This document shows positions 48,815 through 59,569 of a stretch of DNA of 64,000 bases, piece by piece (position 1 is the first letter of the stretch; each line of letters begins with the position of its first letter). The position numbers and the translations under genes were made by a program. The stretch is taken from positions 17,378,603-17,442,602 of the forward strand of contig OX457027.1 of the NCBI GenBank assembly GCA_949752745.1. Direction: 5' to 3'. The notes under the pieces were generated by a model, which was given only the letters and a program-made list of their open reading frames with translations, made no database searches and was not told the DNA's origin. The DNA is from Protula sp. h YS-2021. Its lineage: Eukaryota > Annelida > Polychaeta > Sabellida > Serpulidae.

Positions 48815-49324
48815 ATGAACTCGCCAGCTATTGCCATGGATGACCTGAGCCGCTTCGAAGCAGATGAGTCAGTTATCATTGTGATACCGATGAAAGATGA
48901 GAAGGCAAAGGCTGAGATGGACTACGCTTTGGGGGAAGCTTTACAGTTTCCATCCGCTGTGGCTCCAGTGAAGGAAAAGAAGACGGCCAGAGTGCGGAGG
49001 AAGGACGGTGAGATAGTGACGATGACAACCGAGTGTTATAAGTGCTGGGTGTGGCTGGAGTACGAAGGGCAGCAACACAATTGCCCGGCGAAGCATACTG
49101 CCCCACGGCATTACTGCTGTAAAACGTGTGGTGGATTGCTACCGTACAACTTTGCGGCGACATCGCCAGGACCGGAGCTGCTCACAGATTGCAGGTGGTG
49201 CGGGGCAACGCTAAAGAACTTTGGCTATTACAACTTCCATCCATTCAGATGCTCAAGAAGGCCGTTTACGATGAACGAATTTTACCGATACCAGTGTGAT
49301 TGCGGAAAGCCAACGTGTTGGTGA
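48815..49324 (+). CDS. Cys-rich zinc-binding accessory protein of Polinton 2
   Basis: 169 residues from MNSPAIAMDDLSRF, selected by the TATA at 48754. The acidic N-terminus (VIIVIPMKDEKAKAEMDYAL) leads to a basic TARVRRKDGE segment, and then a Cys/His-rich half: CYKCWVWLEYEGQQHNC, HYCCKTCGGLLPY, CRWCGATLKNFGYYNFHPFRC and CDCGKPTC. This suggests three or more zinc sites. It was not found in copy 1. An AATAAA lies at 49550. Function unknown. Confidence 0.7.
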   Translation: MNSPAIAMDDLSRFEADESVIIVIPMKDEKAKAEMDYALGEALQFPSAVAPVKEKKTARVRRKDGEIVTMTTECYKCWVWLEYEGQQHNCPAKHTAPRHYCCKTCGGLLPYNFAATSPGPELLTDCRWCGATLKNFGYYNFHPFRCSRRPFTMNEFYRYQCDCGKPTCW

Positions 49325-49590
49325 AGAGTGGACTTTAAAAAAAATGGTCGGGTACATCCTGGTGGAAATGACTGTTACATCAGCGCTCTCTCTGTGTATA
49401 GTGTTTAACGTTTTGGTTATCTTTTTAACATGTTTGTTTGCGAATGACATTTACATTTAACGATAAATTGTTTAATATATTTTATAGCATGAAATATATG
49501 TGGTTTATCTTATAGTTAAGTGGAAGTAGTGTTAGATGTGAGAACCAAAAATAAAAACGATTTTACTTCAGACAGCTCTCTGTGTGCGTG

Positions 49591-49600
49591 TATATAAAAG
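49591..49600 (+). promoter_or_regulatory. TATA box of polB in Polinton 2
   Basis: TATATAAAAG 54 bases before the ATG at 49654. Confidence 0.75.
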
Positions 49601-49653
49601 GGAGGGGAGGGAACATCATATCAGTTTTTAGTAGTTGACGGGCGGCAACAAGA

Positions 49654-52600
49654 ATGGCTACGAATTCAGACACATCAGTGTTTTGTCATGAGTGCAAAGG
49701 GACATTTCCATTTCTTGACTTGTATGTGGCACATACATGTAAACCAGCAAGGTTGAAATGTGCTCGTGAAGAGCTTGGTCAGCAGATAGAAGTGAAGAGA
49801 CAAAAGACGGTGCAAGATAGCATTATCAGACCTGATCCGTTCCTCTGCTGTAAATGCATTAAGATATTTGCATCTATGGATGCGTTTGACACACATGTAT
49901 GTGTACCGATGGAAGAACCAAAGAGAGTACAAGTAGGGAGAGGGAGAAGAGTGAGTCTTGGTGAAAACGCAGAGGAAAGACGGTTTGAGTCTGAAGATGG
50001 ATCGGATTTATTACTTGAAATGCGACAACAAGAGAATCGGATTAAGAGACATTTACTAGAAACGTTAAACGATGGAATGAAATGATACATTGTCGTGCAT
50101 GCACGCTTCAAGAAACTGACGGAGAATGCTGAAGGTGTGATGGTAGAACAAGTGGATAATGCTTTTATCAGCAGTCGAACATATATAGCCTATAATCCAG
50201 GGGATATTGAGCAGGACTTGCCAGAAGCCTATAAAGAATTGTTTACCAAATTTGATGAACATGAGCGACAAAGTTCTGGCTGGGTGTTGGATAACATCCT
50301 GTATATTGAAGTGCATACAGCTACATCAGCACCTCTGGAAGCGAGCAGTTATATGAAACTGCCGAAGAAAGTGAAGAATACGAAGGCGGTGTTAAACATT
50401 CAGAATAAAGACAACAAGTGTTTCTTATGGTTAGTATTGGCTCACCTTCACCCTTCAACAAATGCAAACCCACACACAGTATTAGAGAAGGAATTGAAGG
50501 TGGAAGGTATGACATTTCCGACACCGATTAAGGACATTCCAAAATTTGAAAAGGAGAATGATGTGTCTGTCAACGTGTTTGGATATGAACAGGATATAGT
50601 TGTTCCGATACAAGTGAGTCGAAACACCAGTGCGAGAGAAATCAACTTACTTTTGATTAGCAATGACAAGACAAAGCATTATTGTCTCATCAAGAATTCC
50701 AGCAGACTGATGGTGTTACGATCATAGCATGATGGAGCTGCTTTTTATTGTTTCAACTGTCTTCACGGGTTTATACGACAAGATCTGTTAGACAAGCATC
50801 GCGAAGTGTGTGGCAAGCATGAAGCGCAACGTTTATCATTCCCCAAGGAACCCTTCATCAAGTTCAAGAATGTAGCCAAACAACAGCGAGTACCTTTTGT
50901 GATTTATGCAGACTTTGAATGTTTCACGCAAAAGCATGAAGAAGGAGACAAGTACCAACATCATCGTCCAAACAGCTTTGCCTGTGTGGTTGTGAGTCAG
51001 TATGACAATCGTGCCCCAGTCCTGTATCGAGGAGACAATGCTGTGAAAGTCTTTTTAGACCATATTGTGAATGAGCGTGATCGTATTGTGCATGGTTTAC
51101 AACAGCCAAAGGAGATGGTGATGACTCGTGAAGACAAAGAGGATTTCAAGACTGCTGTTGATTGCTACATTTGTCATGAGCCTCTAGGAGCAGATCGTGT
51201 GAGAGATCGTGATCATATCAATTGCAAATACCGTGGAGCTGCACATAGTGAATGCAATTTACAATTCCGACTTCGAAAGGATCAGCAGGGCGATAAAGAT
51301 TCTTTTATCATCCCTGTCTTTTTCCACAATTTGCGAGGCTATGACAGCCATTTGAGCATGGAGGAAATTGGAAAGTTCAAAGATGAAACGATTACAGTCA
51401 TTCCCAACACCGTTGAGAAATATATTGCATTCACCATGAGCAATCTAAAATTTACGGACAGTTATCAGTTCATGATTACTTCTCTACAGAAGTTGGTATC
51501 CAACCTGGCGGCAGTAGGGAAAGATAACTTTTATAACATGACCTCTCACATTCGCGATAGCGACCAGCAAGAGTTACTGTTGAGAAAGGGAGTGTACCCC
51601 TACGATTACGTGGATGAGCCATCCAGTTTGCTGAAACACAACTGCCGTCCAAGGATAAGTTTTACAGTCAGCTTAGTGAAGAAGGCATTAGCGATGAGGA
51701 TTATGTGCATGCACAGAAGGTGTGGGAGACATTCCACTGTACTACATTTGGTGAATACCATGACCTATACCTGAAATCAGATGTGTTACTGCTGGCTGAC
51801 GTGTTTGAAAATTTTCGTCAAGTGTGTCTCAACACATATGAATTGGATCCTGCCCACTACTATACAGCGCCAGGACTGTCGTGGGATGCGATGTTAAAAG
51901 CGACAAAGGTGAAGTTGGAATTGATGAATGACATTGACATGTATCAAATGGTTAAACAAGGTCTACGTGGAGGAATATCTGTCATCACACACAAGTATGC
52001 AAAAGCAAATAACCCCTACGTAGCAGATTATGATCCCACGAAACCAACCCATTACCTGATGTACCTGGATGCAAACAACTTGTACGGCTGGGCCATGTCA
52101 CAAAGCATGCCAGAAAGTGGATTTATGTGATCGAACGAGCCAGAATCTATTGACTTCATGGAAGTGGATGAAGATGACGAGATTGGATACATTTTAGAGG
52201 TGGATTTGGAATACCCACAAACCATTCATGATGGTCATAATCACTACCCAGTAGCTCCAGAACGGAAATGTGTGAAGTGAGGAGAATTATCAGAGCATAG
52301 TCAGAAGCTACGGAAAGATCTAAACATGAAAGATAAACCTAGTGAAAAGCTCATTCCCAACTTGTGTGACAAGAAGAAATATGTACTTCATTATAGAAAT
52401 TTACAGCAATATGTGTCATTGGGATTGAAAGTCACGAAGGTGCATTGTGCCATCATGTTTGCACAGAGCAAATGGTTGGCGAAATACATCTCGTTGAACA
52501 AGGAAAAGAGAAAGTTGGCCAAGAATCCGTTTGAGAAAGACTTTTTCAAATTGATGAACAACTCTGTGTTTGGCAAAACCATGGAAAATGTGAGAAAGCT

Positions 52601-53317
52601 CATCAATGTGGAACTCGTTCACCAGGAAAAGCGGTTCAAGAAACTTGTAGCCAAACCTTCATTCCACCAATTTAGAATTTTCAACGAAGATTTGACCGCG
52701 GTACATTTACACAAAGTGGATTTGCTTCTGGATAAGCCCATTCAAGTCAGCTTCTCCATTCTCGACCTCAGCCAAGTGCTCATGTTTGACTTTCATTACA
52801 ACTACATCATGACCAAGTATCCCGACGCCAAGCTGTTGTTCAGTGACACCGACAGTCTATGTTACGACATAGAAACGGACGATATCTACAAGGATATGCA
52901 GGAAGATGCTGACTTGTTCGACACAAGTGACTATCCCCCAGATCATTTCTTACATTCCAACAGAATAAGAAAGTGCTTGGGAAAATGAAAGATGAGACGG
53001 CAGGTCTCCCCATTGAAGAGTTTGTTGGACTTCGGCCGAAAATGTACAGCATGATGTATGGTGGGAAAGAAAAACGTACGGCTAAAGGTATTACTCACGC
53101 GTGTCAAAAACGTATGAAACATAAGCAGTATAAGGACAGTTTGTTCAACCAAACGCAGATGATGGTTACAGGACACACCATTCGAAGTCATGACCACCAG
53201 ATTTTCTCGGAGAAGTTGAGGAAAGTAGCTCTCTCCCCCTATGATGATAAGAGATACGTGTTGAATGATGGCTATTCCACTTTGGCGCATGGGCATTACA
53301 AGGCAGCAACAGTATAA
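49654..53317 (+). pseudogene. polB: DNA polymerase B of Polinton 2, inactivated
   Basis: Collinear with the intact gene at 8269 and about 90% alike. Breaks: TGA at 50083 (Trp codon in copy 1), TAG at 50725, a one-base deletion near 51624, TGA at 52128 (again a Trp codon), TGA near 52276, and a one-base shift near 52970. Exo I YADFECF, motif A YLDANNLYGW, motif B and motif C FSDTDSL are otherwise intact, so decay is recent. The zinc module has changed at one position (DHDHINGK reads DRDHINCK). Confidence 0.93.
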
Positions 53318-53371
53318 AAAGGGGGGGGGGAGACTCTCGCTAAACTTCAGAGTTGTTGAGGGTGTGTGAAC

Positions 53372-53728
53372 ATGAATCGGAAAAGATCTGCAACAACGGA
53401 TATGGATACTCTAGCAGATACGGTGAAAGACTTAAACGTGAAAAATCCCACCACCACCACCATCAAGAAATTAAAAGTGGAGACGACACCTACACCACAG
53501 TCGTGGGATGGAAAGCTTTCTCTAGGCAATGGAAAGTATATCAAGAAGATGAAACAAAGCAATTAAGGTGTGGTGAACATTCGCAAGTACCTCAGAGATA
53601 AGGGGACTGGAAGGAACCGTCCTACGAAAAAGGGTATCTTGCTGACAATACCTGAATGGAAAATGCTGAAGAAGCAGGTGAAAGAAGTGGATAAAAGGCT
53701 TCGCAGACAAGACGACAGCGGCGCATAA
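53372..53728 (+). pseudogene. PC4-like gene of Polinton 2 with a premature stop
   Basis: 119 codons, matching the gene at 11999. A GAA codon has become TAA at 53564-53566, between the GKYIKKMKQSN strand and VVNIRKYLRD. The remainder (PTKKGILLTIPEWKMLKK) is unchanged. Confidence 0.85.
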
Positions 53729-53738
53729 CCAGGTAATC

Positions 53739-54113
53739 ATGAATGCACTCATGTTGAACGATGGTGTTTACCTTACTGTAAATGAGAGGAATAACGTGAT
53801 GATGGGTTCTCGGAGAAGTTCTGCTTATCGGTTTAAACCTGAAGTGTGGAAAGACTTTAAAAACATACCGCTTGAACCTGGGTTTGAACGTAGACTTGAA
53901 AATAAACTGGAAGTGACGGTGGCTGAATATGATTCTAACATACGTGTGACATTCTGTAGAAATCTTTTACAGGATTATCCAGAGGATTATAAGGGAGTTG
54001 TGACAGATACACCATATGTACAGTTGATCTTCTTTGATATTAAGAACTGGCGCGCAGTCTTACGATTCCTAGAAGCTATACTACATCCACTGTTCGACAT
54101 CATCCGAGTATAG
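53739..54113 (+). CDS. Small Polinton protein, gene 2 of cluster (copy 2)
   Basis: 124 residues, counterpart of 12375-12749 with scattered substitutions and no gaps. It ends LIFFDIKNWRAVLRFLEAIL. It remains open although neighbours have stops. Confidence 0.7.
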   Translation: MNALMLNDGVYLTVNERNNVMMGSRRSSAYRFKPEVWKDFKNIPLEPGFERRLENKLEVTVAEYDSNIRVTFCRNLLQDYPEDYKGVVTDTPYVQLIFFDIKNWRAVLRFLEAILHPLFDIIRV

Positions 54114-54117
54114 AAAG

Positions 54118-54462
54118 ATGGAAGACGACTATTTGATAGATTATGAACCCATGACATATGGCTTCTCCTATTTGAGAAACTTATGTGATGACATTGTGCT
54201 ACGGCATTTTGGACAGTATCTCATCCTATCGCTTTGTGACCAATCCGTGTTGAAGGATCACCTAGACAAGTTGAGAATACCCGGCTTTCTCCTAGCAGTC
54301 TCAAATGAATTAGAAGTGCGTGTGACTGAGAACTGTCTAGACGTGTTTGTACAATTTCGCCAATATGACGAGCTTACAGAACACTACGACTACATCACCC
54401 TCAGCACAGTGGAATGGAACGCGCTGTTACACGCATTGGATTGGGAAGAATCTTCTGCTTGA
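54118..54462 (+). CDS. Small Polinton protein, gene 3 of cluster (copy 2)
   Basis: 114 residues, counterpart of 12755-13105 (MEDDYLIDYEPMTYGFSY). It ends ITLSTVEWNALLHALDW with the same GCT-TGA stop context. The following +1 frame is again open (FKEEEDGIQLKRGTKSIE), with a six-base in-frame insertion relative to copy 1. Confidence 0.7.
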   Translation: MEDDYLIDYEPMTYGFSYLRNLCDDIVLRHFGQYLILSLCDQSVLKDHLDKLRIPGFLLAVSNELEVRVTENCLDVFVQFRQYDELTEHYDYITLSTVEWNALLHALDWEESSA

Positions 54463-54670
54463 ATTCAAAGAGGAGGAGGATGGAATACAACTCAAGCGGG
54501 GTACCAAATCCATTGAGGTGGCACAGCCTATGCGGCTGATGGACATAGAAGAAGGATATGAACTGAAACTGTCTGAACATGAAACTGTTAAAGTGATAAA
54601 GTTTGGTGATGTGCGTTATGTGAGCTTTCATAGCATTTACAAACGTGGGTGTAATGTCTATGATACCTAA
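54463..54670 (+). pseudogene. Fourth small gene (copy 2), truncated
   Basis: Continuous here, without the MITE of copy 1: EEGYELKLSEHETVKVIKFG, DVRYVSFHSIYKRGCNVYDT, then a TAA replaces the Tyr codon of copy 1 and removes the final LNSNEWYALINVL helix. ATG at 54530. Confidence 0.65.
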
Positions 54671-54777
54671 ATTAATTTAAATTCTAATGAATGGTATGCA
54701 TTGATCAATGTATTGAGAAAAAACTTGTAAATAAAAAAGTAGTTGGTAGATAATAGGGGGGAGGTTTGGAAAAACAC

Positions 54778-54783
54778 AATAAA
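54778..54783 (+). terminator. Polyadenylation signal, left block of Polinton 2
   Basis: AATAAA followed by CAAGACCAGTTTGAAACTTG, matching the copy 1 signal at 14410. The stretch to 54881 is poly-T and AT-rich with no gene. Confidence 0.6.
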
Positions 54784-54881
54784 CAAGACCAGTTTGAAAC
54801 TTGGGAGTTTTTTTTTGTCATCCCCCAAAAAACACTTGAACAATTATTCAACAACTTAACTACAGCTTAACTACACCAACA

Positions 54882-55340
54882 TTAATAAAACAATGGTTTA
54901 TAATGTCTATATACAAAATCCTTTACAATAAAATCACCATCCTTTCTTTTTAATATATTCACAATCTCAAACATACTCTGACCTCGGAGCTCTATGCAAT
55001 ATATAATATACACAATAAAAACCACATGCTGATGATATTGGCGTTTGTAATGAGATGGAATTATACATATAGTCATTTCTTAAAAACGTTTCTAAACGAT
55101 CATCGAGAGGTAACAGACCATAAGAGTCAAAGACAGACCATAAGAGTCAAAGTATTCTACAGGGTCTTTGTCATGATACACTGCCACCCAAATCTCTCCT
55201 GGTTCATCATGATCGTTTGTGTTGATGACATAGGCACCGCGTTGTAAAGAAGGTAACTGGTCCATGGCAAACACACCTTGAAACAAGTCTTTGGTCGCGG
55301 CATCATGGGATAGGATGGCTTCTATCTGCTTCGTGTTCAT
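54882..55340 (-). pseudogene. Adenain-like protease of Polinton 2, inactivated
   Basis: The N-terminal part is 55092-55340 and the C-terminal part 54882-55076. A 23-bp tandem duplication (CATAAGAGTCAAAG, about 55118-55152) and a one-base insertion near 54986 shift the frame. The catalytic His of GEHWVVV is Ile (GEIWVAV). Confidence 0.9.
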
Positions 55341-56674
55341 GACTGGTAGTCGAATTGGATGCTGCGATTTGCACTGATTTCAATGATGTTGTCAAATTCA
55401 GCATAGACGATGACATTGATTGTAGGTTGCAAAGCCCTAGCAAAGTTCATTTCTAGCCGCAAATTCCCATGCTTGATCAGGAGAAAATGATCAGCACCAT
55501 CATAATTCGGTGTTAAGTCAAACGAAAATAAAGCATAACCTCTAGGCCAATCTTCCCGTTTTATAATGGAACTTTTCTCACCATCCAATCGATCAAACGA
55601 TCTGTAAAGCGTTTCAAAAGCGTCTAGGTATTTGTTCTGTGGAATGTCAAGCTTGAGAGGTTTGGATAGGACTGGTTCACCATCCGTGTACAGTTGCATA
55701 TAGTCCAGATCAAAATGTTTGAAATCATATGGATTGTTCACTACCGATCCACCAAAGGCTTCATTATGAACCAGACCAATGACAATGCGATTTGGTAATT
55801 GACCCAAAAAGATGTTACCCTCCTGGAATGGCCAAGACATTACATTTTTTTCTAGTGATGATGATCTTGGCAGGACTTTTCAGCAAAGCGTCTGTAAGTC
55901 CTAACTAAATCCCTGGACTCACCCTCACTTTGCGAATGGTTAAAAATGCCTCTTTCACTTCTACCTTATAGGTATTATCTGCAGCCATCAATGCATAATC
56001 ATCTTTCTGTCTATGGAAACTCAATTTCAAACTGATGCCATTAGGAAGATAACGATCCTGCTCAAACAAATCTATCCTTAAGCCACCTGCTAGCATAAAA
56101 TCACGGCTGAGACGTGTATGCAAATAACGATTGTGTAAACCATTGCTTCCTTGCTCAGCCAAGTCACTACCGTCGGCATTGACATGAAACCCGGATACAT
56201 ATTGTTCACCTCATAACTATTCATTGACCCAGCAGTGTCCTTGTACATGAGACGCATAGAGCGCTCAGAATGCAGACTTTCTTCCAAATCATGGATGAGA
56301 TGAGAGATAATGCTGGTATACCCATGGGTATTGTTACTATGAGATACCAATCGATCATACAGAAACGATTCAATATTAGACCATAACCCATTAAACACAT
56401 CATTGATGCAAGAGACGTGATCATCTGGGCCACACGCTGATCCATCGGCCTTTACAATGCGGCATACAATATGAAGTTTGCTGTTCTTTAAATCCAGATA
56501 TTCTTCTGTACTCGCAGGAATGTAGAATTCTATTGGAGCGCCTTCTCTAATGGTAGTCAGTGGTTGATAGTCGACATTATAACTTTTCTCTACAGCAGTT
56601 TGCGTCGTCGGTACGTGAAACCATTCCAATGGAAAAAGACTGCATTCGCACGAATGATTATGAATGAGAGACAT
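55337..56674 (-). pseudogene. Major capsid protein of Polinton 2, inactivated
   Basis: Three frames: 56090-56674, 55905-56162 and 55337-55840. Relative to 14956-16329 there is a 16-base deletion near 56210, a stop at about 55903 and a deletion of some 20 bases near 55825. The conserved FYIPASTEEYLDLKN and NDVFNGLWSNIE strings are intact. Confidence 0.9.
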
Positions 56675-56678
56675 AATT

Positions 56679-57029
56679 TCAAAAGATATCTTTTTTTGTG
56701 TTTTTTGATGTTATCCGTCTAGCTGTTTTTCGTCTTCTGGCACGTTTCGTCGGTTGCACTCTCTTTTTAAGCACATCACCCAACACACGTTGTGCTACTC
56801 GGCCCGTAACATCTTTCACAACATTCTTTGCAGCCTTCTTAAGATGTGGCGCAACGATCTTAGCCCCAGCCTTAAGTAGTGGAATAGCTCTACGAGCCAA
56901 TGATCCCAGTATTGAACCAATACCATCACCATATTGAATTCGCGCTCCAATGAATCCTGGTAATTCTCCACCCACTTGACGAAGAAAATGGTTGCGATAT
57001 GCAGACGGATCGTGTGTGTAGGTTTTCAT
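56679..57029 (-). CDS. Basic virion core protein (copy 2)
   Basis: 116 residues, open. It has the same GGELPGF, SILGSLARRAIPLLKAGAKI helix and TKRARRRKTARRI tail as 16334-16675, with a three-residue insertion (VLKK). It overlaps the penton stop. Confidence 0.8.
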   Translation of the reverse strand: MKTYTHDPSAYRNHFLRQVGGELPGFIGARIQYGDGIGSILGSLARRAIPLLKAGAKIVAPHLKKAAKNVVKDVTGRVAQRVLGDVLKKRVQPTKRARRRKTARRITSKNTKKDIF

Positions 57030-57790
57030 AATGCTTTTGGTCGAAAATGAAGTTTACAGATCACCTTTCCAGTTTGAAATGGAACATTATGGCCTGTGTC
57101 ATCCTTTATATTCATCTCTATCACGTCAAATTTGGATGTGTTTACAGGAACATAATGCGGTTCGCTGTACGTTTTCATAACAATGTCGCCATCATGGCCT
57201 TGTATGCCAACAGAACGTAGCAAAGGAACATAATAATCCCCAACAACTTGTGGTTCACAAATACTACAACACACATAAAGTGTATAAAATTCCTGTTTCA
57301 CATCGGCTTTATGTTCAGCTGTACACGTTTCAGTATACCATTGATTTGGGATAAATCCTAAAATTTCAGCTAATCCAGTGGAAAAGGACACTTCAAAACC
57401 ATAATTTAGAAATAGAAAAACACGTCGTCTAATTTTATCATACTTCATCCAAATAGCTTCTTTAAGATCATCTTTCATAGAATTAGTCGCTTCTTCATCC
57501 ACTGCCTGACATATCTCTGGTATGGTTCTATAGTGGCCATAAGGAATATTGATAGTGTCAAGAACAGCATCTGTCAGCGGTTGTTGTCGATACTGAATAG
57601 AATAGTCCATGCCATGTCTCATCGTTGTCCATGTATGTGGATATTGAATTTCAGCTAAAGCCACTTCATATTTTCCATTCAGATAGATGGTTCGAGGCAT
57701 ACGAATTTGATAATTCGAAGCCTTGTTGTTGGGATAATAGGTCATACTCGCATTGCTAGGCAAAGTAATGTAAAAACTTGTTGACTCCAT
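57026..57790 (-). CDS. Penton / minor capsid protein (copy 2)
   Basis: 254 residues, open. MESTSFYITLPSNASMTYYP and GKYEVALAEIQYPHTW are as in copy 1, with about 20 substitutions. Intact although the partner major capsid gene is dead. Confidence 0.85.
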   Translation of the reverse strand: MESTSFYITLPSNASMTYYPNNKASNYQIRMPRTIYLNGKYEVALAEIQYPHTWTTMRHGMDYSIQYRQQPLTDAVLDTINIPYGHYRTIPEICQAVDEEATNSMKDDLKEAIWMKYDKIRRRVFLFLNYGFEVSFSTGLAEILGFIPNQWYTETCTAEHKADVKQEFYTLYVCCSICEPQVVGDYYVPLLRSVGIQGHDGDIVMKTYSEPHYVPVNTSKFDVIEMNIKDDTGHNVPFQTGKVICKLHFRPKAL

Positions 57791-57802
57791 GATGGGGAGA
57801 AC

Positions 57803-58033
57803 CTAAATGGTATGGGTGTGTTGGCGTTGCCTATATACCTCACGATAGCGCGCGCCATTCGACCAAGTATGCAAAGTCTCATCCTCTTTTACATCATGAT
57901 GATGATCTACATGGTCTATGACTTCTCCTTCACAACACGCACTTGTACATCTGATCTTCACAGGAATAGTCGGTTTATCTTCCTCACCACAACAACACCA
58001 TAGCTCTTTCAACCATGTTAAAAATTTTCCCAT
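57803..58033 (-). CDS. MGxxxT / Cys-cluster small protein (copy 2)
   Basis: 76 residues: MGKFLTWLKELWCCCGEEDK. The possible myristoylation and Cys cluster are kept, as is the DHVDHHHDV His run. Acidic residues are inserted relative to copy 1. It overlaps the next gene by 16 bases as in copy 1. Confidence 0.7.
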   Translation of the reverse strand: MGKFLTWLKELWCCCGEEDKPTIPVKIRCTSACCEGEVIDHVDHHHDVKEDETLHTWSNGARYREVYRQRQHTHTI

Positions 58034-58599
58034 CCTTTAGGAAACTGTCTTTGTTGACGCTGTTTCATTTCTGTTGCAATGTCTTCACGAGTGGTCTTTT
58101 TACTAAACGTAGTTGTTGGAATATTAGCATCGACAATTTCCTGGATAAACGGATGCCAGCCATGTGGTGGTATGGTTCGTTCTTTTCTTCTTGTCGCCAC
58201 CAATGGTTCTTTCATCAAATCAACAATGTTAGAATTTGTAATGACATCGCCCGTTTTCAACTCAAGTTCATTCTTCTCTGTCCATTTGACACCATGCTTC
58301 TTTAGTTCTGCTAAAAGTTGTATTACTTTTCCATGATAGATAGGTTGAAAATGACTTAACACTAGCTTTTCTGGTGGTTGTGGTGGTGGTGATTTTTGCC
58401 GCTGTTGATGTGACTGACTTGTTCGTAAATGACGGCCAAGAAGTTGAGACATTTCCATGGCCTTTTCACGTGTTCGTTTCCCACGTAAAAGTGTATTGAC
58501 TTTTGTTTTAATGTCGCCACCATGTTTTCCTCCCTTCTTTTCTAATAACAGTTTGTATTCATGTTCAGGAATGAGAACCATTTTCATAGCATGCTTCAT
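58018..58599 (-). CDS. Conserved 193-aa Polinton protein (copy 2)
   Basis: Open and of the same length as 17642-18223. MKHAMKMVLIPEHEYKLLLE start, LLRGKRTREKAMEMSQLLGR, a Pro/Gln linker, and PPHGWHPFIQEIVDANIP. The linker differs in length while flanking regions are conserved. Confidence 0.72.
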   Translation of the reverse strand: MKHAMKMVLIPEHEYKLLLEKKGGKHGGDIKTKVNTLLRGKRTREKAMEMSQLLGRHLRTSQSHQQRQKSPPPQPPEKLVLSHFQPIYHGKVIQLLAELKKHGVKWTEKNELELKTGDVITNSNIVDLMKEPLVATRRKERTIPPHGWHPFIQEIVDANIPTTTFSKKTTREDIATEMKQRQQRQFPKGWENF

Positions 58600-58901
58600 T
58601 TTATCAGCAGCTTGGCTAACAAGGGCAATGCAAATCTAGCAATAACTCCAATGAATCCTCCTTTCTGATTAACCAACTTCTTTTTTCGTCGAAGGTATAT
58701 CTTCTTATCTGCCAGAGTCCGTAGGGTATGATGCTCATGCTTGAATACCTTATACCGTTTTGAGCTTAAGGGTAAACAAATTTCAAACAAGCTCGTTAAT
58801 TCCTCCTTCGTAGCTTGCTGTAGCAAGGATTTACGCCGTCTAGGCCCACTGCGTGCAAGCAAATGAAGAAAAGGCTGGTTCGCTCGAATACGTTTAGACA
58901 T
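58596..58901 (-). CDS. Small basic protein with hydrophobic C-terminus (copy 2)
   Basis: 101 residues. Seven residues are missing after FEICL relative to copy 1 (in-frame deletion). The KKKLVNQKGGFIGVIAR and FALPLLAKLL ends are conserved. Confidence 0.7.
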   Translation of the reverse strand: MSKRIRANQPFLHLLARSGPRRRKSLLQQATKEELTSLFEICLPLSSKRYKVFKHEHHTLRTLADKKIYLRRKKKLVNQKGGFIGVIARFALPLLAKLLIK

Positions 58902-58916
58902 CTTGACTGCGAATGG

Positions 58917-59569
58917 TTAAATGACTTGGTTCTTGGTCATACACTGCTTTATCAATATATATATATAATGTGTATCTTTTGGTAAAATGCCTTTACGAAT
59001 ACGTAGTTGATCATTTGTCTTTGGTTTTAAATCAATGAATAAATAACCATGGGGTTTGCTGGTAGCATCTTGATAGGCTTCTATGAGAAATTGAGCTCTT
59101 CCAGGATACATTTGCCACGCCAATGTACTGATTTGTTGACTGTCTCTCGGATTTTTAAACAGAATGATATAAAGTGTATTCAAACTAACATCTCTTTCCC
59201 ATGATGAAACAAATTATGCAAGATGATACTTAGATTTTGATGACTGCTACCAACACTAAAGAGACGTGTCATACGCTCATCACTATGGCATTTGGTCATT
59301 AAGTCATCAATGATGAGTAAGTTTGGTTTTTTCTGGTTAAAGCGCTCTTCAATGTCATCTGGAATGCCTTGGTAAAATTTCACACCTTTCATTCCCTTGT
59401 ACAAAGGCTGATCTGCTGCAGAGAGCCATAAAATGCTTTTCGGAGTGGGTTGAATCAACTTTTGTTCTAGAATTTCCTTCAACAGAGATGTTTTGCCACT
59501 GCCTGTAGGTCCAGAGACCAAGCATGTAAATGGATGCTTCATTTTTGAATGTCTGTTTCTTTCACCCAA
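58917..59569 (-). pseudogene. Packaging ATPase of Polinton 2, frameshifted
   Basis: The N-terminal part (59180-59569) retains Walker A SGPTGSGKTS and Walker B NLLIIDDLM. Deletions near 59185-59225 shift the frame, and the C-terminal part continues at 58917-59183 (LFKNPRDSQQISTLAWQMYP). Confidence 0.9.

Noticed and set aside
50083..52130. TGA codons at Trp positions in the second polB as a sign of stop-codon reassignment
   Set aside because: The same gene also has a TAG, another TGA not at Trp, and two frameshifts, and the intact copy uses TGG at these sites. Simple decay explains it.
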